A stretch of 64,000 nucleotides of DNA from Gemmatimonadota bacterium. GTDB taxonomy: Bacteria > Gemmatimonadota > Gemmatimonadetes > Gemmatimonadales > GWC2-71-9. Below, one piece after another: positions 32,374 to 41,703 of this stretch; the stretch's first letter is position 1, and every line of letters starts with the position of its first letter. The notes below the pieces were generated by a model. That model had not been told where the DNA came from. It ran no database searches and saw only the letters and a program-made list of their open reading frames with translations. The position numbers and the translations under genes are program-made. The stretch is from contig VGVQ01000013.1 of the NCBI GenBank assembly GCA_016874005.1, positions 1-64,000 of the forward strand. The letters are read 5' to 3'.

Positions 32374-32994
32374 ATGGTAGTCCGGTTGCGCCCAGTCCTG
32401 GTCCTTACCCGGCTCGATCAAGTCCGGGCCCTCGCCGACCCGCTCCGGGTCCGGTTGGTGGAGTCGCTGATCCGACAGCCGGCGTCGGTCGCCGAGTTGT
32501 CTCGTGCGGTCCGAGTCCCCCCAACCCGTCTCTACCACCACATCGACCTCCTGGTGGCCGCCGGCCTGATCGAAATCGTCCACCGGGTTCGCCGCCGCGG
32601 CGCGGAACTCCGCCGCTTTCGCGCCGTGGCAGCGAAATACACCCTCGACGGCAGCTTGCTCGACCTTGGCGCCGCCCCGACAGCCGGAGCCGATCTCGGC
32701 GCGATGGCCCGCGGAGTCCTCGCCGACACCCTACGGGCGCTCGACGACGGTCTGGCAGCCGGTCGAGTCGCTCCGGGCAACCCCGGGCGCGGCCTGGTGC
32801 TCCAGAATCGGTTACTTCGGCTCTCGACGAACGGCGTTCGAGCGCTCGCCCGAGAGCTGCCCGGCTGGCTCGACCGCTTCGAGCAACGGCATTCCACCCC
32901 CCGCGGTCGACCGTTTCGGCTGACCGCGGCGGCGTTCCCCGAGGTAACCTCGGCATCGGGTGGCACCCCCCGATCTCCCAAGTCCAAGGAGTGA
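32374..32994 (+). CDS. ArsR-like winged-helix transcriptional regulator
   Basis: VRALADPLRVRLVESLIRQPASVAELSRAVRVPPTRLYHHIDLLVAAGLIE. Confidence 0.82.
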   Translation: MVVRLRPVLVLTRLDQVRALADPLRVRLVESLIRQPASVAELSRAVRVPPTRLYHHIDLLVAAGLIEIVHRVRRRGAELRRFRAVAAKYTLDGSLLDLGAAPTAGADLGAMARGVLADTLRALDDGLAAGRVAPGNPGRGLVLQNRLLRLSTNGVRALARELPGWLDRFEQRHSTPRGRPFRLTAAAFPEVTSASGGTPRSPKSKE

Positions 32995-34088
32995 GCATGG
33001 AGACGACTCGACGTTCCTTCGTTCAAGGCGTGGCGGCGGCCGCGGTGGCCTCGGGCCTCGAGGCCCGCCAAGCCGGGGCGGAACAAGCTGGGTACCAGCA
33101 GGACCCGGGAGAGATCTGGATCGATGCGTTGGGCGGGGTCCGTTTTGGCGAGGAGGGATTCTCCGAAATCGCCAAGTCGGGCATCACCATGCTCGATACC
33201 ACCCTTGGCCCCGCCGGGAATCCGACCTTCTCGTACGAGGCGGCCGTCCGGGACCTCGCCCAGTGGCATGGAGTGTTCAATCAGTATCGAGACCGACTGG
33301 TGCACGTGAGGAGGGCCGAGGACATCGTCCAGGCCAAGCGGGAAGGGAAGTTCGCGGTGATGCTCGGGTTTCAGAACGCCACTCACCTGAACCGCGACCT
33401 CCGGAACGTCGACTTCTTCTACAACCTCGGGATCCGGCAGATTCAACTGACCTACAACGAGCTCAACGCCTTGGGGGCCGGCAGCACCGAACGGTCCGAC
33501 GCCGGGTTGAGCGACTTCGGGGCCGACGTCGTCCACCGGATGAACGACCTCGGTATGCTCGTGGACCTCTCGCACTGCGGCGTCAAGACGACGCTCGATG
33601 CCATCGACGTGTCCAGGAAGCCGGTGATCTTCTCCCACACCAACTGCCGGGCCTTGAACGACAACATGCGCTGCAAGACCGACGAGCAGATCCGCAAACT
33701 GGCGGCCAAGGGCGGCGTCATGGGGATCACGACGGTCAATTTCTTCGTCAGCAACAAGCCCCGGTCCACCCTGGACGACTACATCGCTCACATCGAGCAC
33801 GTGGTCAGGCTGGTGGGGATCGATCACGTCGGGATCGGAAGCGATTCGAGCATTCCCGGTTGGCGGGTCAGCTTCCCGACCGAGAAGGTCTTCTGGGACT
33901 TCCACAACCAGTTCAAGTTCAAGCCCGGTGCCGACGTCAGGTGGCCGCCGTTCATCGAAGAGCTCGACGTCCCGGAGAAGTTCCACGTGATCCGGAAGCG
34001 CCTGCTCGAGAGGGGTTTCTCTCCGAGCGACTGCGCCAAGATCCTCGGTGGCAACTTCCTCCGGATCTACCGGCAGATCCTGACCTGA
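32991..34088 (+). CDS. Membrane dipeptidase (peptidase M19 family), Tat-like signal
   Basis: TTRRSFVQGVAAAAVASG signal; LVDLSHCGVKTTLDAI, VIFSHTNCRALNDNMR, GIDHVGIGSDS. Confidence 0.9.
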   Translation: MSMETTRRSFVQGVAAAAVASGLEARQAGAEQAGYQQDPGEIWIDALGGVRFGEEGFSEIAKSGITMLDTTLGPAGNPTFSYEAAVRDLAQWHGVFNQYRDRLVHVRRAEDIVQAKREGKFAVMLGFQNATHLNRDLRNVDFFYNLGIRQIQLTYNELNALGAGSTERSDAGLSDFGADVVHRMNDLGMLVDLSHCGVKTTLDAIDVSRKPVIFSHTNCRALNDNMRCKTDEQIRKLAAKGGVMGITTVNFFVSNKPRSTLDDYIAHIEHVVRLVGIDHVGIGSDSSIPGWRVSFPTEKVFWDFHNQFKFKPGADVRWPPFIEELDVPEKFHVIRKRLLERGFSPSDCAKILGGNFLRIYRQILT

Positions 34089-35101
34089 TGATCGGGCTCC
34101 GATTGGTGGGCCTCGCTGCTGGCATCGGCCTCTGCGGGGTCATCCGCCCGGTCGCCGCGCAAGACCGGCTCGGGACCGCTGGGGCTCGGATTGCCGCTCT
34201 GATCGATTCGTCGGGTGCCTCGGTGGGCGTCGGCGTTCGGCACCTCGAGACCGGTGCCGAGTGGTTCCACCAGCCCGATCATCCGTTCCTGATGGGGAGC
34301 ACCTTCAAGGTGGCGGTGGCGGTTCAACTGCTGACCCGCGTGGACCAGGGAAAGGAGCGACTCGGCCGGCTGGTACCGCTTCGGGCCGGAGACATCTTCC
34401 CGTCGGGGAGCCTCCTCTCGGAGCGGTTTGCCGATCCGGTCGATCCCGGGGCCCACCTGGCCCTGGTGCGTTACCTCGAGTTGATGCTGCGGTTGAGCGA
34501 TAACTCGGCGACCGACGTGATCCTTCGGGAGGTCGGTGGGCCGGCCGCGGTGACGGCGCGGGTTCGACAGCTGGGGATCGAGGGGATGCGGATCGACCGG
34601 ACGGTGATGGACATCTATCGCGACTACGTCGGCTTGGCCGAGTTGCCACCGGTCGAGCGGCGCACCCTCGAGAGCTTCGTGGCGGCCCTGCGAGGCCGGA
34701 CCAGGGAGCAGCTGGCCGAAGCGCAGCGCCGCTACCACGCGAGTGAGAAAGACCGGTCGACTCCCCGCGCCATGGTGAGCCTGCTCACCAAGATCGCCAC
34801 CCGCGAGGCCTTGTCGCCGGCAAGCACCGAGGTTCTGCTCGCGATCATGCGGAAAGAGGAAACCGGCCGCGATCGGCTCCGCAGGCTGCTCCCGGTCGGC
34901 ACGCCGGTCGCCAACAAAACCGGAAGCTATGGTACCGTGGTGACCAACGACGTGGCCATCATCGACCTTCCTGGCGGGGCCGGCCGCCTGGTGGTCGTGG
35001 TGTTCGCCGAGGATCAGGCCGGGAGTGAGGCTGGCAAGGAGCGGCTCATCGCCGACATTGGGCGGGCCGCCTACGACGCCTTCGCCGTCGTTCGTCCCTG
35101 A
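34088..35101 (+). CDS. Class A beta-lactamase-like enzyme
   Basis: Signal peptide; MGSTFKVAVA (SxxK), LRLSDNSATD (SDN), VANKTGSYG (KTG), STPRAMVSLL. Confidence 0.88.
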   Translation: MIGLRLVGLAAGIGLCGVIRPVAAQDRLGTAGARIAALIDSSGASVGVGVRHLETGAEWFHQPDHPFLMGSTFKVAVAVQLLTRVDQGKERLGRLVPLRAGDIFPSGSLLSERFADPVDPGAHLALVRYLELMLRLSDNSATDVILREVGGPAAVTARVRQLGIEGMRIDRTVMDIYRDYVGLAELPPVERRTLESFVAALRGRTREQLAEAQRRYHASEKDRSTPRAMVSLLTKIATREALSPASTEVLLAIMRKEETGRDRLRRLLPVGTPVANKTGSYGTVVTNDVAIIDLPGGAGRLVVVVFAEDQAGSEAGKERLIADIGRAAYDAFAVVRP

Positions 35102-35114
35102 ACCGCCACGCCCG

Positions 35115-35693
35115 CTAGCCTGGAACGCGCTCGATCGAACGCCGAACCCGCCACGCCTGGAAGAGATGGCGGCGTTCGTGCGCCAGGATCACGTGGAGCC
35201 CGGTCGCCAGGCTGAAACGCACCCCAGCCACCAGCGGGTTGGGGAACCGGATTCCCGCCAAATCGAGATCGCCGTTGCGCTCGACGAACTCCCGGACCTC
35301 GCGGTGCGAGGCGACAAACCGGTCCGACGACTCGGTCAACGGCGGCGACTGGCGAGGCTCGATCGGTCGCGGTGCCCGGAGCCTCGACCAGCGCCGTGGC
35401 GGGGGCTCGAGCGAGTGCACGAAAAGACCGCCCAACAGACCGGGCTTCGCCGGTCGCCGCCGCAGCCGCCCTTCGACGCGAGCGTGCTGGGCTGCTCGGT
35501 CCATTGCCTCGAGGTACACCCGATTCGCGGTGGCCAGGTGGTCGAGGCACTCGGCGACGCTCCAGGCACCGGGGGCAGGGCGGGTAGTGCCGGCGACCTC
35601 CGACAGGCCGGCTACCAGGGCGTCGGCGTCGCCGTCGATCGCCGAAAGCTGATCGAGCAACAGTTGGAGATCAGCGGGGAGCTGCAGCGTCAT
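35115..35693 (-). CDS. DinB-superfamily protein
   Basis: GAWSVAECLDHLATANRVYLEAM and C-terminal LHVILAHERRHLFQAWRV metal-binding His pattern. Confidence 0.8.
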   Translation of the reverse strand: MTLQLPADLQLLLDQLSAIDGDADALVAGLSEVAGTTRPAPGAWSVAECLDHLATANRVYLEAMDRAAQHARVEGRLRRRPAKPGLLGGLFVHSLEPPPRRWSRLRAPRPIEPRQSPPLTESSDRFVASHREVREFVERNGDLDLAGIRFPNPLVAGVRFSLATGLHVILAHERRHLFQAWRVRRSIERVPG

Positions 35694-36652
35694 TGGACAC
35701 CGGTTGAACTCGAGTCGGTGATCCAGGGAACCGTTCGGAGCCAGCTTCGAAACGACTCGAGATCGTGGAAGCACTTGGCCCCGAGCCGCCGAAGGAGCAG
35801 CTCATGGGACGGCGCGGCTCGGCCGCCGACCAGCAAGGTGGCCGTCCCGGCGAGGCCCCTCGCCATCTGCTCCAGCTCTCGGGGCAGCTTCGGATCCCCG
35901 GTATCATGCCCGATGCTCACGGCCACCGCGACCGCGCCTGCGGCCGTGGTAGCACGGACGATTTCAGCGGCCGGGAGGTCCGCGCCGAAGTAGCGAACCC
36001 GCCAGCCTTCCGAGGCGGCCGTGACGGCGGCGAGGAGGGCGCCGATTTCGATCACCTGACCCGAGGGTGTCGCCACCACTATGGCCGGGGCGGCCGGCTC
36101 CGCCTCCGTCGGTCCGAGGAACTCAGCCAGAACCCGGCGCACCTGCGCCGACGCTAGATGCTCGTGGGCTGGCGCCAGAGCGCCCTTCTCCCACTCGTCG
36201 CCAATGGCCCACATCAGCGGCGCAATGACGCGATCGAGCAGAACCGGCACAGTCAGCTGCAGGGCCGCCCGGCGGAGGAGCCGCTCCAAGCCGGCCCCAT
36301 CGAGGCGGCCCACAGCCGTCAGTGCGTCCTCCAAGACACCGCGCGCGGTTCGCTCGGTCGACTCCGGCAAGGTGGCCGCGGGGCCGGTCGCCCGAGCGGA
36401 TTCGTCGGAGTTCACCATCGCTTCGAGGTCCCCGGTCGGAAGCCGGGCGATCGACCCAATTGCCCGGCCCGCCTGGGTGGCCCGGTGGAGCAGCCGGAGT
36501 CGGTGGATATCGGCGTCGGAGTAGAGCCGCTGGCCGCCGGGTGTCCGACTCGGGACGACGGCTCGGTAGCGTGTTTCCCAGGCCCGGAGAAGATCGGCGC
36601 TGAGCCCGGTTCTGGTGGTGACGACGCGGATGGGGTGTTTGTCGGCCGCCAT
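35690..36652 (-). CDS. MerR-family regulator with cobalamin-binding-type domain (CarH/LitR-like)
   Basis: N-terminal MerR HTH (LLRAWETRYRAVVPSRTPGGQRLYSDADIHRLRLL); W-x9-EH motif WEKGALAPAHEH; B12-fold TPSGQVIEIGALLAAVTAASEGWRVRYFGADLP. Confidence 0.87.
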   Translation of the reverse strand: MAADKHPIRVVTTRTGLSADLLRAWETRYRAVVPSRTPGGQRLYSDADIHRLRLLHRATQAGRAIGSIARLPTGDLEAMVNSDESARATGPAATLPESTERTARGVLEDALTAVGRLDGAGLERLLRRAALQLTVPVLLDRVIAPLMWAIGDEWEKGALAPAHEHLASAQVRRVLAEFLGPTEAEPAAPAIVVATPSGQVIEIGALLAAVTAASEGWRVRYFGADLPAAEIVRATTAAGAVAVAVSIGHDTGDPKLPRELEQMARGLAGTATLLVGGRAAPSHELLLRRLGAKCFHDLESFRSWLRTVPWITDSSSTGVQ

Positions 36653-36731
36653 TGGTGGTTCCGGAAGTCGTTGTCGGTAAGGAAGCTAGCTATTTATTGG
36701 CCGTTGTCAATGGAATGTCCAGAACAAAAGC

Positions 36732-36760
36732 TTGACAAAAACCACGATCGAGTGAATATT
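36732..36760 (+). promoter_or_regulatory. Sigma70-like promoter upstream of the fasciclin gene
   Basis: TTGACA (36732-36737), 17 nt spacer, AATATT (36755-36760) in a locally AT-rich region. Confidence 0.5.
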
Positions 36761-36876
36761 AGATCCGCGTTGCCGCAGATGGCTCGAGAAAACGGCAACC
36801 GACCAGTGGATCGAGCCGGCCCACCCGGGCCGGGCAAGCGAGATAGCAGGCTGACCCCAAACCGGAAGAGGATCCA

Positions 36877-37377
36877 GTGAACCGCACCATCTCCGTTGCA
36901 TCCGCTCTGATCGCGATCGCCGCTTTCGAACCCGCCAGACTCAACGCCCAGGGAATGGCGACTCCCAAGGCGAAGGACATCATCGAGACGGCTGCCGCCG
37001 CGGGCTCGTTCAAGACGCTCTTGGCGGCGGTTGAGGCCGCCGGTTTGACCGAGACCCTCAAGGGGACTGGCCCGTTCACCGTCTTCGCGCCGACCGACGA
37101 GGCGTTCGCGAAGTTGCCGGCGGGGCCGGTCGAAGCCTTGCTCAAGGATCCCAAGAAGCTCGCCGCCATCCTGACCTATCACGTGGTGTCGGGGAAGGTC
37201 ATGGCCTCGCAGGTCGTTGGGCTCAAATCCGCCAAGACCGTCAATGGGCAGGAAGTCTCCATCAAGGTCGCCAACGGCAAGGTGATGATCGATAACGCCA
37301 AGGTCGTCAGCACCGACATTGCCACCTCAAATGGCGTCATCCACGTGATCGACGCCGTCATCCTCCCCAAGCATTAG
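36877..37377 (+). CDS. Secreted fasciclin-domain protein
   Basis: [37 protein letters not shown] ... [10 protein letters not shown] ... [15 protein letters not shown] start. Confidence 0.95.
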   Translation: MNRTISVASALIAIAAFEPARLNAQGMATPKAKDIIETAAAAGSFKTLLAAVEAAGLTETLKGTGPFTVFAPTDEAFAKLPAGPVEALLKDPKKLAAILTYHVVSGKVMASQVVGLKSAKTVNGQEVSIKVANGKVMIDNAKVVSTDIATSNGVIHVIDAVILPKH

Positions 37378-37400
37378 CTCCCACCCGTCGAAGTAGCGGT

Positions 37401-37442
37401 GAGCCGACCCGGTCCCCCCGGGTCGGCTCGCTGTTTTATTTC
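37401..37442 (+). terminator. Rho-independent terminator after the fasciclin gene
   Basis: Perfect 12 bp stem GAGCCGACCCGG/CCGGGTCGGCTC, 5 nt loop, followed by GCTGTTTTATTT. Confidence 0.9.
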
Positions 37443-37496
37443 CGGCGAGGACCGCGGTCCGGATAGATTCCTGCCGTCGACCTCGAAAGCCGGTCC

Positions 37497-38051
37497 ATGC
37501 GGGTACTGGTCGTTGCCGCCACCGAGCGGGAACTCGGGCTCAGCGGCGCCTGGCGGTCTCTGGTATGCGGGGTGGGCCCGGTCGAGGCGGCCGCGGCGAC
37601 CTCGGCGACGCTGGCCAGGGAGACGTTCGACCTCCTTCTCCACGTCGGGATTGCTGGCGCCCGCCGGGCCGCCGGTCTGGCGCCACCGCGTCTGATCGTC
37701 GGCACCGAATCGGTCTACTCCGATCTTGGTGTTCCGGAGGCCATGGCTCCCCACCGGATCGTGACGCCCGTGCCTCTGGTGAGGGCCGCTCAGCGGGCCC
37801 TCCCCGACGCCGAAGCACGGATCATCGGCACCAGCGGACGGGTTGGCCGCAGCCATCACTGCGAGGTGGAGGCCATGGAGGGCTTCGCGGTGCTTCGGGC
37901 GGCGGCGCTCGCCGGGGTTCCCGCCATCGAGGTCCGGGCCATCGCCAACGCGATCGAGGAGCCCGACCGGGCCCGGTGGCGTTTCGACGAGGCCTTCGCC
38001 GCGATCGTCGCGGCGACGCCGGTGCTGGTGGCGGAACTCAGCCGTGGTTGA
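37497..38051 (+). CDS. mqnB: Futalosine hydrolase
   Basis: MTA/SAH nucleosidase-like fold (LLHVGIAGARR, EVEAMEGFAVLRAA), immediately followed by mqnD. Confidence 0.85.
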   Translation: MRVLVVAATERELGLSGAWRSLVCGVGPVEAAAATSATLARETFDLLLHVGIAGARRAAGLAPPRLIVGTESVYSDLGVPEAMAPHRIVTPVPLVRAAQRALPDAEARIIGTSGRVGRSHHCEVEAMEGFAVLRAAALAGVPAIEVRAIANAIEEPDRARWRFDEAFAAIVAATPVLVAELSRG

Positions 38052-38823
38052 GCTTCGCTTCGGCTTCTCGCCTTGTCCCAACGATACCTTCGCGTTCCAC
38101 GCCTTGGTGCACGGGATCGTGGAAGCGCCGTTTCAAGTGACGCCGGTCCTCCTCGACATCGAGGAGTTGAATCGCCGGGCGGGGGAGGGAGCCTTCGAAC
38201 TCACCAAGCTCAGCGTCGGTGCCTTCCCCTCCGTCGGGAATCGGTATCGACTCCTCCGCAGCGGGGCCGCCCTGGGCCGGGGGGTCGGTCCGCTGGTGGT
38301 GACCAAACGGCCGACCCCATTCCCCGAATCGGTGGCGGGCACCGTGGCCATCCCCGGTCGAGAGACCACCGCGTTCCGACTCCTTCGCCTCGCGGCGCCC
38401 GCGTTAGGTGAAGTGGTCGAGATGCGGTACGACCGCATTCTCGGCGCGGTCGCGGGTGGTTCGGTCGATGCCGGCCTCATCATCCACGAGAGCCGGTTCA
38501 CCTACCCGGCGCATGGCCTGGTGAGGTCCATCGATTTGGGCGACTGGTGGGAGCGGGAGACCGGGTTGCCGGTGCCGCTGGCCGGGATATGCGCCCGCGC
38601 CGATCTCGACTCCGAGCTGGCGGCGGCGGCGGAAGCGGCGATCCGGGCGTCGGTGGCGTACGCCTTCGCCAACCCCCAGGCGAGCCGGCGCTACGTCCGG
38701 GCCCACGCCCAGGAAATGTCCGATGCGGTCTGCGACGCCCACATCCGGCTCTACGTCAACGAGATGAGCCTCGACATCGGCGCTGAGGGCCTCGCCGCCG
38801 TCGAGCGTCTCGGCAAGGCCTGA
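38044..38823 (+). CDS. mqnD: 1,4-dihydroxy-6-naphthoate synthase
   Basis: FGFSPCPNDTFAFHALVHG, ELTKLSVGAFPSV, DAGLIIHESRFTYPAHGL; GTG start overlaps mqnB stop. Confidence 0.92.
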   Translation: MVELRFGFSPCPNDTFAFHALVHGIVEAPFQVTPVLLDIEELNRRAGEGAFELTKLSVGAFPSVGNRYRLLRSGAALGRGVGPLVVTKRPTPFPESVAGTVAIPGRETTAFRLLRLAAPALGEVVEMRYDRILGAVAGGSVDAGLIIHESRFTYPAHGLVRSIDLGDWWERETGLPVPLAGICARADLDSELAAAAEAAIRASVAYAFANPQASRRYVRAHAQEMSDAVCDAHIRLYVNEMSLDIGAEGLAAVERLGKA

Positions 38824-38845
38824 GCGGCGGCAGGATCGGATCCGC

Positions 38846-40402
38846 CTAACGGCCGGTTGCCGGTCTCGGGTCCGGCGCCTTCTTGAACTCCGCCACCCCA
38901 GCCATGTCGAGCACCACCGACTCGACTTTGCCGTTGCCGCCGACCCGGAACGTCACCGGCACCGGCGGCAGGACCGGGGTGTCGAACCGGGCCCGGAACG
39001 AGTCGTAGTGATAGTGCTCGAGCTCCGCCTTCCAGTTCGGGCCGAAGCTGAGCATCAGCTTCCCGTTGTCCTCGCGGACCACCACCTCGCCATAGAGCGA
39101 ATCGGCGTAGGTCCCCGCGTACCCCGCCGCCGCCAAGGTCGGCTTGGTTCCCGCCACCTTTTGCGGCGCTCGGGCCTGGGCGTCACGGGCCCGGGCGATC
39201 TGGGCTTGGAGCCGTTGATATCCTTCGCCCGCCCAGTCCTTCATCGGGGCCCCGAGGTGGAGGTCGAAGACTCGGCGGAGCAGCGCGGTCGGCAGGCCGG
39301 TGCCATTCTGATTGCTGAGCAACACCACTCCGATCCGCTCTTCCGGCATCATCCCCACCAACGCCGTGAAGCCGTCGACGTTGCCGCCGTGGTGGACGAC
39401 CAGCCGCCCCCGATAGTCCTCGAGAAACCAACCCAACCCGTACGCCTGGAGGTGGCTGTCGGGGTTGTTGGCCCGGTCCGCGGAGTCGGTCCGGATGACT
39501 ATCTGGGCCTGGTGCATCTCGTCGACCATCCGGCTGCTGATCAGTTGCTTCCCCCCGTAATTGCCTCGGCCGAGCTGGAGCCGAATCCACTGGGCCATGT
39601 CGATGACCGGGGCGTTGATCGACCCGGCGGGGCCGGCGTTGTCGATGTTCCGCCAGGCCACGGTGCGAACGGTGTCGTTCACCATGGCATGGGGCGAGGC
39701 CAGGTTCGACTGCCCGGCCAGTCCTCCGATGCTGGTGGAACTCGCCGACATGCCGAGCGGCTGGAAGATCCGCTCGCGGACGAAATCATCCCAGGACTGA
39801 CCCGAAACCTTGGCCACGACCTGCCCAGCCGCGATGTACATGATGTTCTGGTAGCCGAACCGCGATCGGAACGACCAGGTCGGGGGCAGATGGCGGACCC
39901 GACGGATGATCTCGTCGCGGTCGAAGCCGGATCCATACCAGGCCAGCTCGCCTCGGGCCAGCCCGCTGCGGTGACTCAGCAAGTCCCGAACGGTGATCTC
40001 CCGGGTGGCGTAGGGATCGTAGAGCTGGAAGCCCGGGAGGTAGAGGCCGGGGTTGGCGTCCAAGGCCACCTTCTTCTCGTCCACCAGCATCGCGACGGCC
40101 GCCGCCGTGAAGGCTTTCGACGAGGACCCGATCGCGAAGATCGTCCGCTCGCTGACTGGCTCGGGTTTGCCGACCTCGCGAACGCCGTAGCCCCGGGCGT
40201 AGATCACCGTGTCGTTCCGGACCACGGCGAGACCCAATCCGGGGACCCGCCAGGTCTTCATGGCCGATTCGACATAGCGATCGAGCCCCGGCCACGGCTC
40301 CCGGGACTGGGCGGCCGCCGATGGGGCCGATCCCGATACCGCCAGGGCGACGGCGACCAGGGCGCTGAGCGACGACGACGAAAACCGGAAATCACGGGTC
40401 AT
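38846..40402 (-). CDS. Serine hydrolase, class C beta-lactamase-like with C-terminal DUF3471-like domain
   Basis: FAIGSSSKAFTAAAVAMLVD (SxxK), FGYQNIMYIAAGQVV (YxN), VVHHGGNVDGFTALVGMMPEERIGVVLLSN. Confidence 0.9.
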   Translation of the reverse strand: MTRDFRFSSSSLSALVAVALAVSGSAPSAAAQSREPWPGLDRYVESAMKTWRVPGLGLAVVRNDTVIYARGYGVREVGKPEPVSERTIFAIGSSSKAFTAAAVAMLVDEKKVALDANPGLYLPGFQLYDPYATREITVRDLLSHRSGLARGELAWYGSGFDRDEIIRRVRHLPPTWSFRSRFGYQNIMYIAAGQVVAKVSGQSWDDFVRERIFQPLGMSASSTSIGGLAGQSNLASPHAMVNDTVRTVAWRNIDNAGPAGSINAPVIDMAQWIRLQLGRGNYGGKQLISSRMVDEMHQAQIVIRTDSADRANNPDSHLQAYGLGWFLEDYRGRLVVHHGGNVDGFTALVGMMPEERIGVVLLSNQNGTGLPTALLRRVFDLHLGAPMKDWAGEGYQRLQAQIARARDAQARAPQKVAGTKPTLAAAGYAGTYADSLYGEVVVREDNGKLMLSFGPNWKAELEHYHYDSFRARFDTPVLPPVPVTFRVGGNGKVESVVLDMAGVAEFKKAPDPRPATGR

Positions 40403-40436
40403 GACGGGTCCTTGGCGTTAGGCGGCTCGATTTCCA

Positions 40437-41702
40437 TCAGTTGCGGCGCCGCAGCCAGTCGGTGGGGTCGAGCGCGATCTGGTTGTCGCCGCGAATCTCG
40501 AGGTAGAGATGCGGTCCTTCCGGGGTGTTCGACCCGCCCACGGTCCCGATCGGCTGGCCCTTGGCGACCTCGGTGCCGACCGCCACCGAGGCGGTGCTGA
40601 GCTGCATGTAGAGCGAGAAGTAGCCGCTTGGATGTTCCACGATCACCGAAAGACCGTAGGTGCCCAACCGCTGCACCAGGACCACCCTGCCGGCGGAAAC
40701 CGTCGTGACCGGGGTCCCGGCCGCCGCCGAGATCGCGATGCCGTGCCGGTTGATCCGCGCGCCACTCGGCAGGGTGTCCGGTCCGAAGTCGTAGAGGATC
40801 CGGCCGTTGACCGGCCAATCCAGCCGGCCAAGATCGGCCGTCGACATCCCGGCTCCGGTGTTGCCGCGCGAGGCGGCGCCGGACCCCGCGTTCGGGGCGG
40901 GTCTGGCCGTGTTCCGCCGCGCCCGCTCGAGCGCCGCCAGAACGTCGATCAGGTTTTCCTCGTCGCGGGCGAGCGTGCTCAATCGTCGATTGGTGGACTG
41001 GGTGGTTGCCCGGAGCCGGCGCAACTGGGTCGACCGCTCCTCCGCCAGCTGACGGTAGCTCCGGAGTTCGGCCTCGCGCTCGGTGCGACGGCGATCGAGC
41101 TGCTCCTGGACGGTGACCAGCTCGCCCCGTTGCGCCTGGATGCGATTGCGGAGCCGCTCCACGTCGGTAACCAGGGCGCGGTCCTGCCGGCTGGTCAGAT
41201 AGAGGTACTTGTATCGCGAGAGAAGGTCGGAAAACGACTCGGCCGCCAGCAACACCTGGAAGGTATGCAACGCGCCCCGCTTGTAGATATCCACCAGCCG
41301 GCGCTCCAGCACGGCGCGCCGGTCCACCAGGTTGTCTTCCGCGAGGGCCAGTTGGACCGCGGTGTTGTCGAGCTGGGAGCCGAGGCCACCGATCTGCCGC
41401 TCCAACTCGTTGACGATCCGATTGGTGGTCTCTCGCTGCCGTTCGAGGTTGTCCAACTCGCGTCCCGCGTCGCGAACCTGACCTTGGAGTCGTTCCTGTT
41501 CCTGACGGAGCCGCTCCCGTTCGGCCCGGATCTCCTCGAGCCGGCGCCGGCTCCGCTCCAAATCGGGTTGCTGGGCCGCGAGCTGCGAGCCGGCGGGTCG
41601 ACCTGACCCCTGCCCGGCGAATTCGGGGATGGTGGGCGCCGCGGCGAGCGCGACCACGGCCAGGGCGCCTGAGACGAGCTTTCCGCGGCAGCGGCCCGCC
41701 AT
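40437..41702 (-). CDS. Murein hydrolase activator EnvC-like (coiled coil plus M23/LytM domain)
   Basis: Long coiled coil EEIRAERERLRQEQERLQGQ...; C-terminal GISAAAGTPVTTVSAGRVV-like LytM fold with YGLSVIVEHPSGYFSLYMQL...GPHLYLEIR. Confidence 0.88.
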   Translation of the reverse strand: MAGRCRGKLVSGALAVVALAAAPTIPEFAGQGSGRPAGSQLAAQQPDLERSRRRLEEIRAERERLRQEQERLQGQVRDAGRELDNLERQRETTNRIVNELERQIGGLGSQLDNTAVQLALAEDNLVDRRAVLERRLVDIYKRGALHTFQVLLAAESFSDLLSRYKYLYLTSRQDRALVTDVERLRNRIQAQRGELVTVQEQLDRRRTEREAELRSYRQLAEERSTQLRRLRATTQSTNRRLSTLARDEENLIDVLAALERARRNTARPAPNAGSGAASRGNTGAGMSTADLGRLDWPVNGRILYDFGPDTLPSGARINRHGIAISAAAGTPVTTVSAGRVVLVQRLGTYGLSVIVEHPSGYFSLYMQLSTASVAVGTEVAKGQPIGTVGGSNTPEGPHLYLEIRGDNQIALDPTDWLRRRN

Positions 41703-41703
41703 C

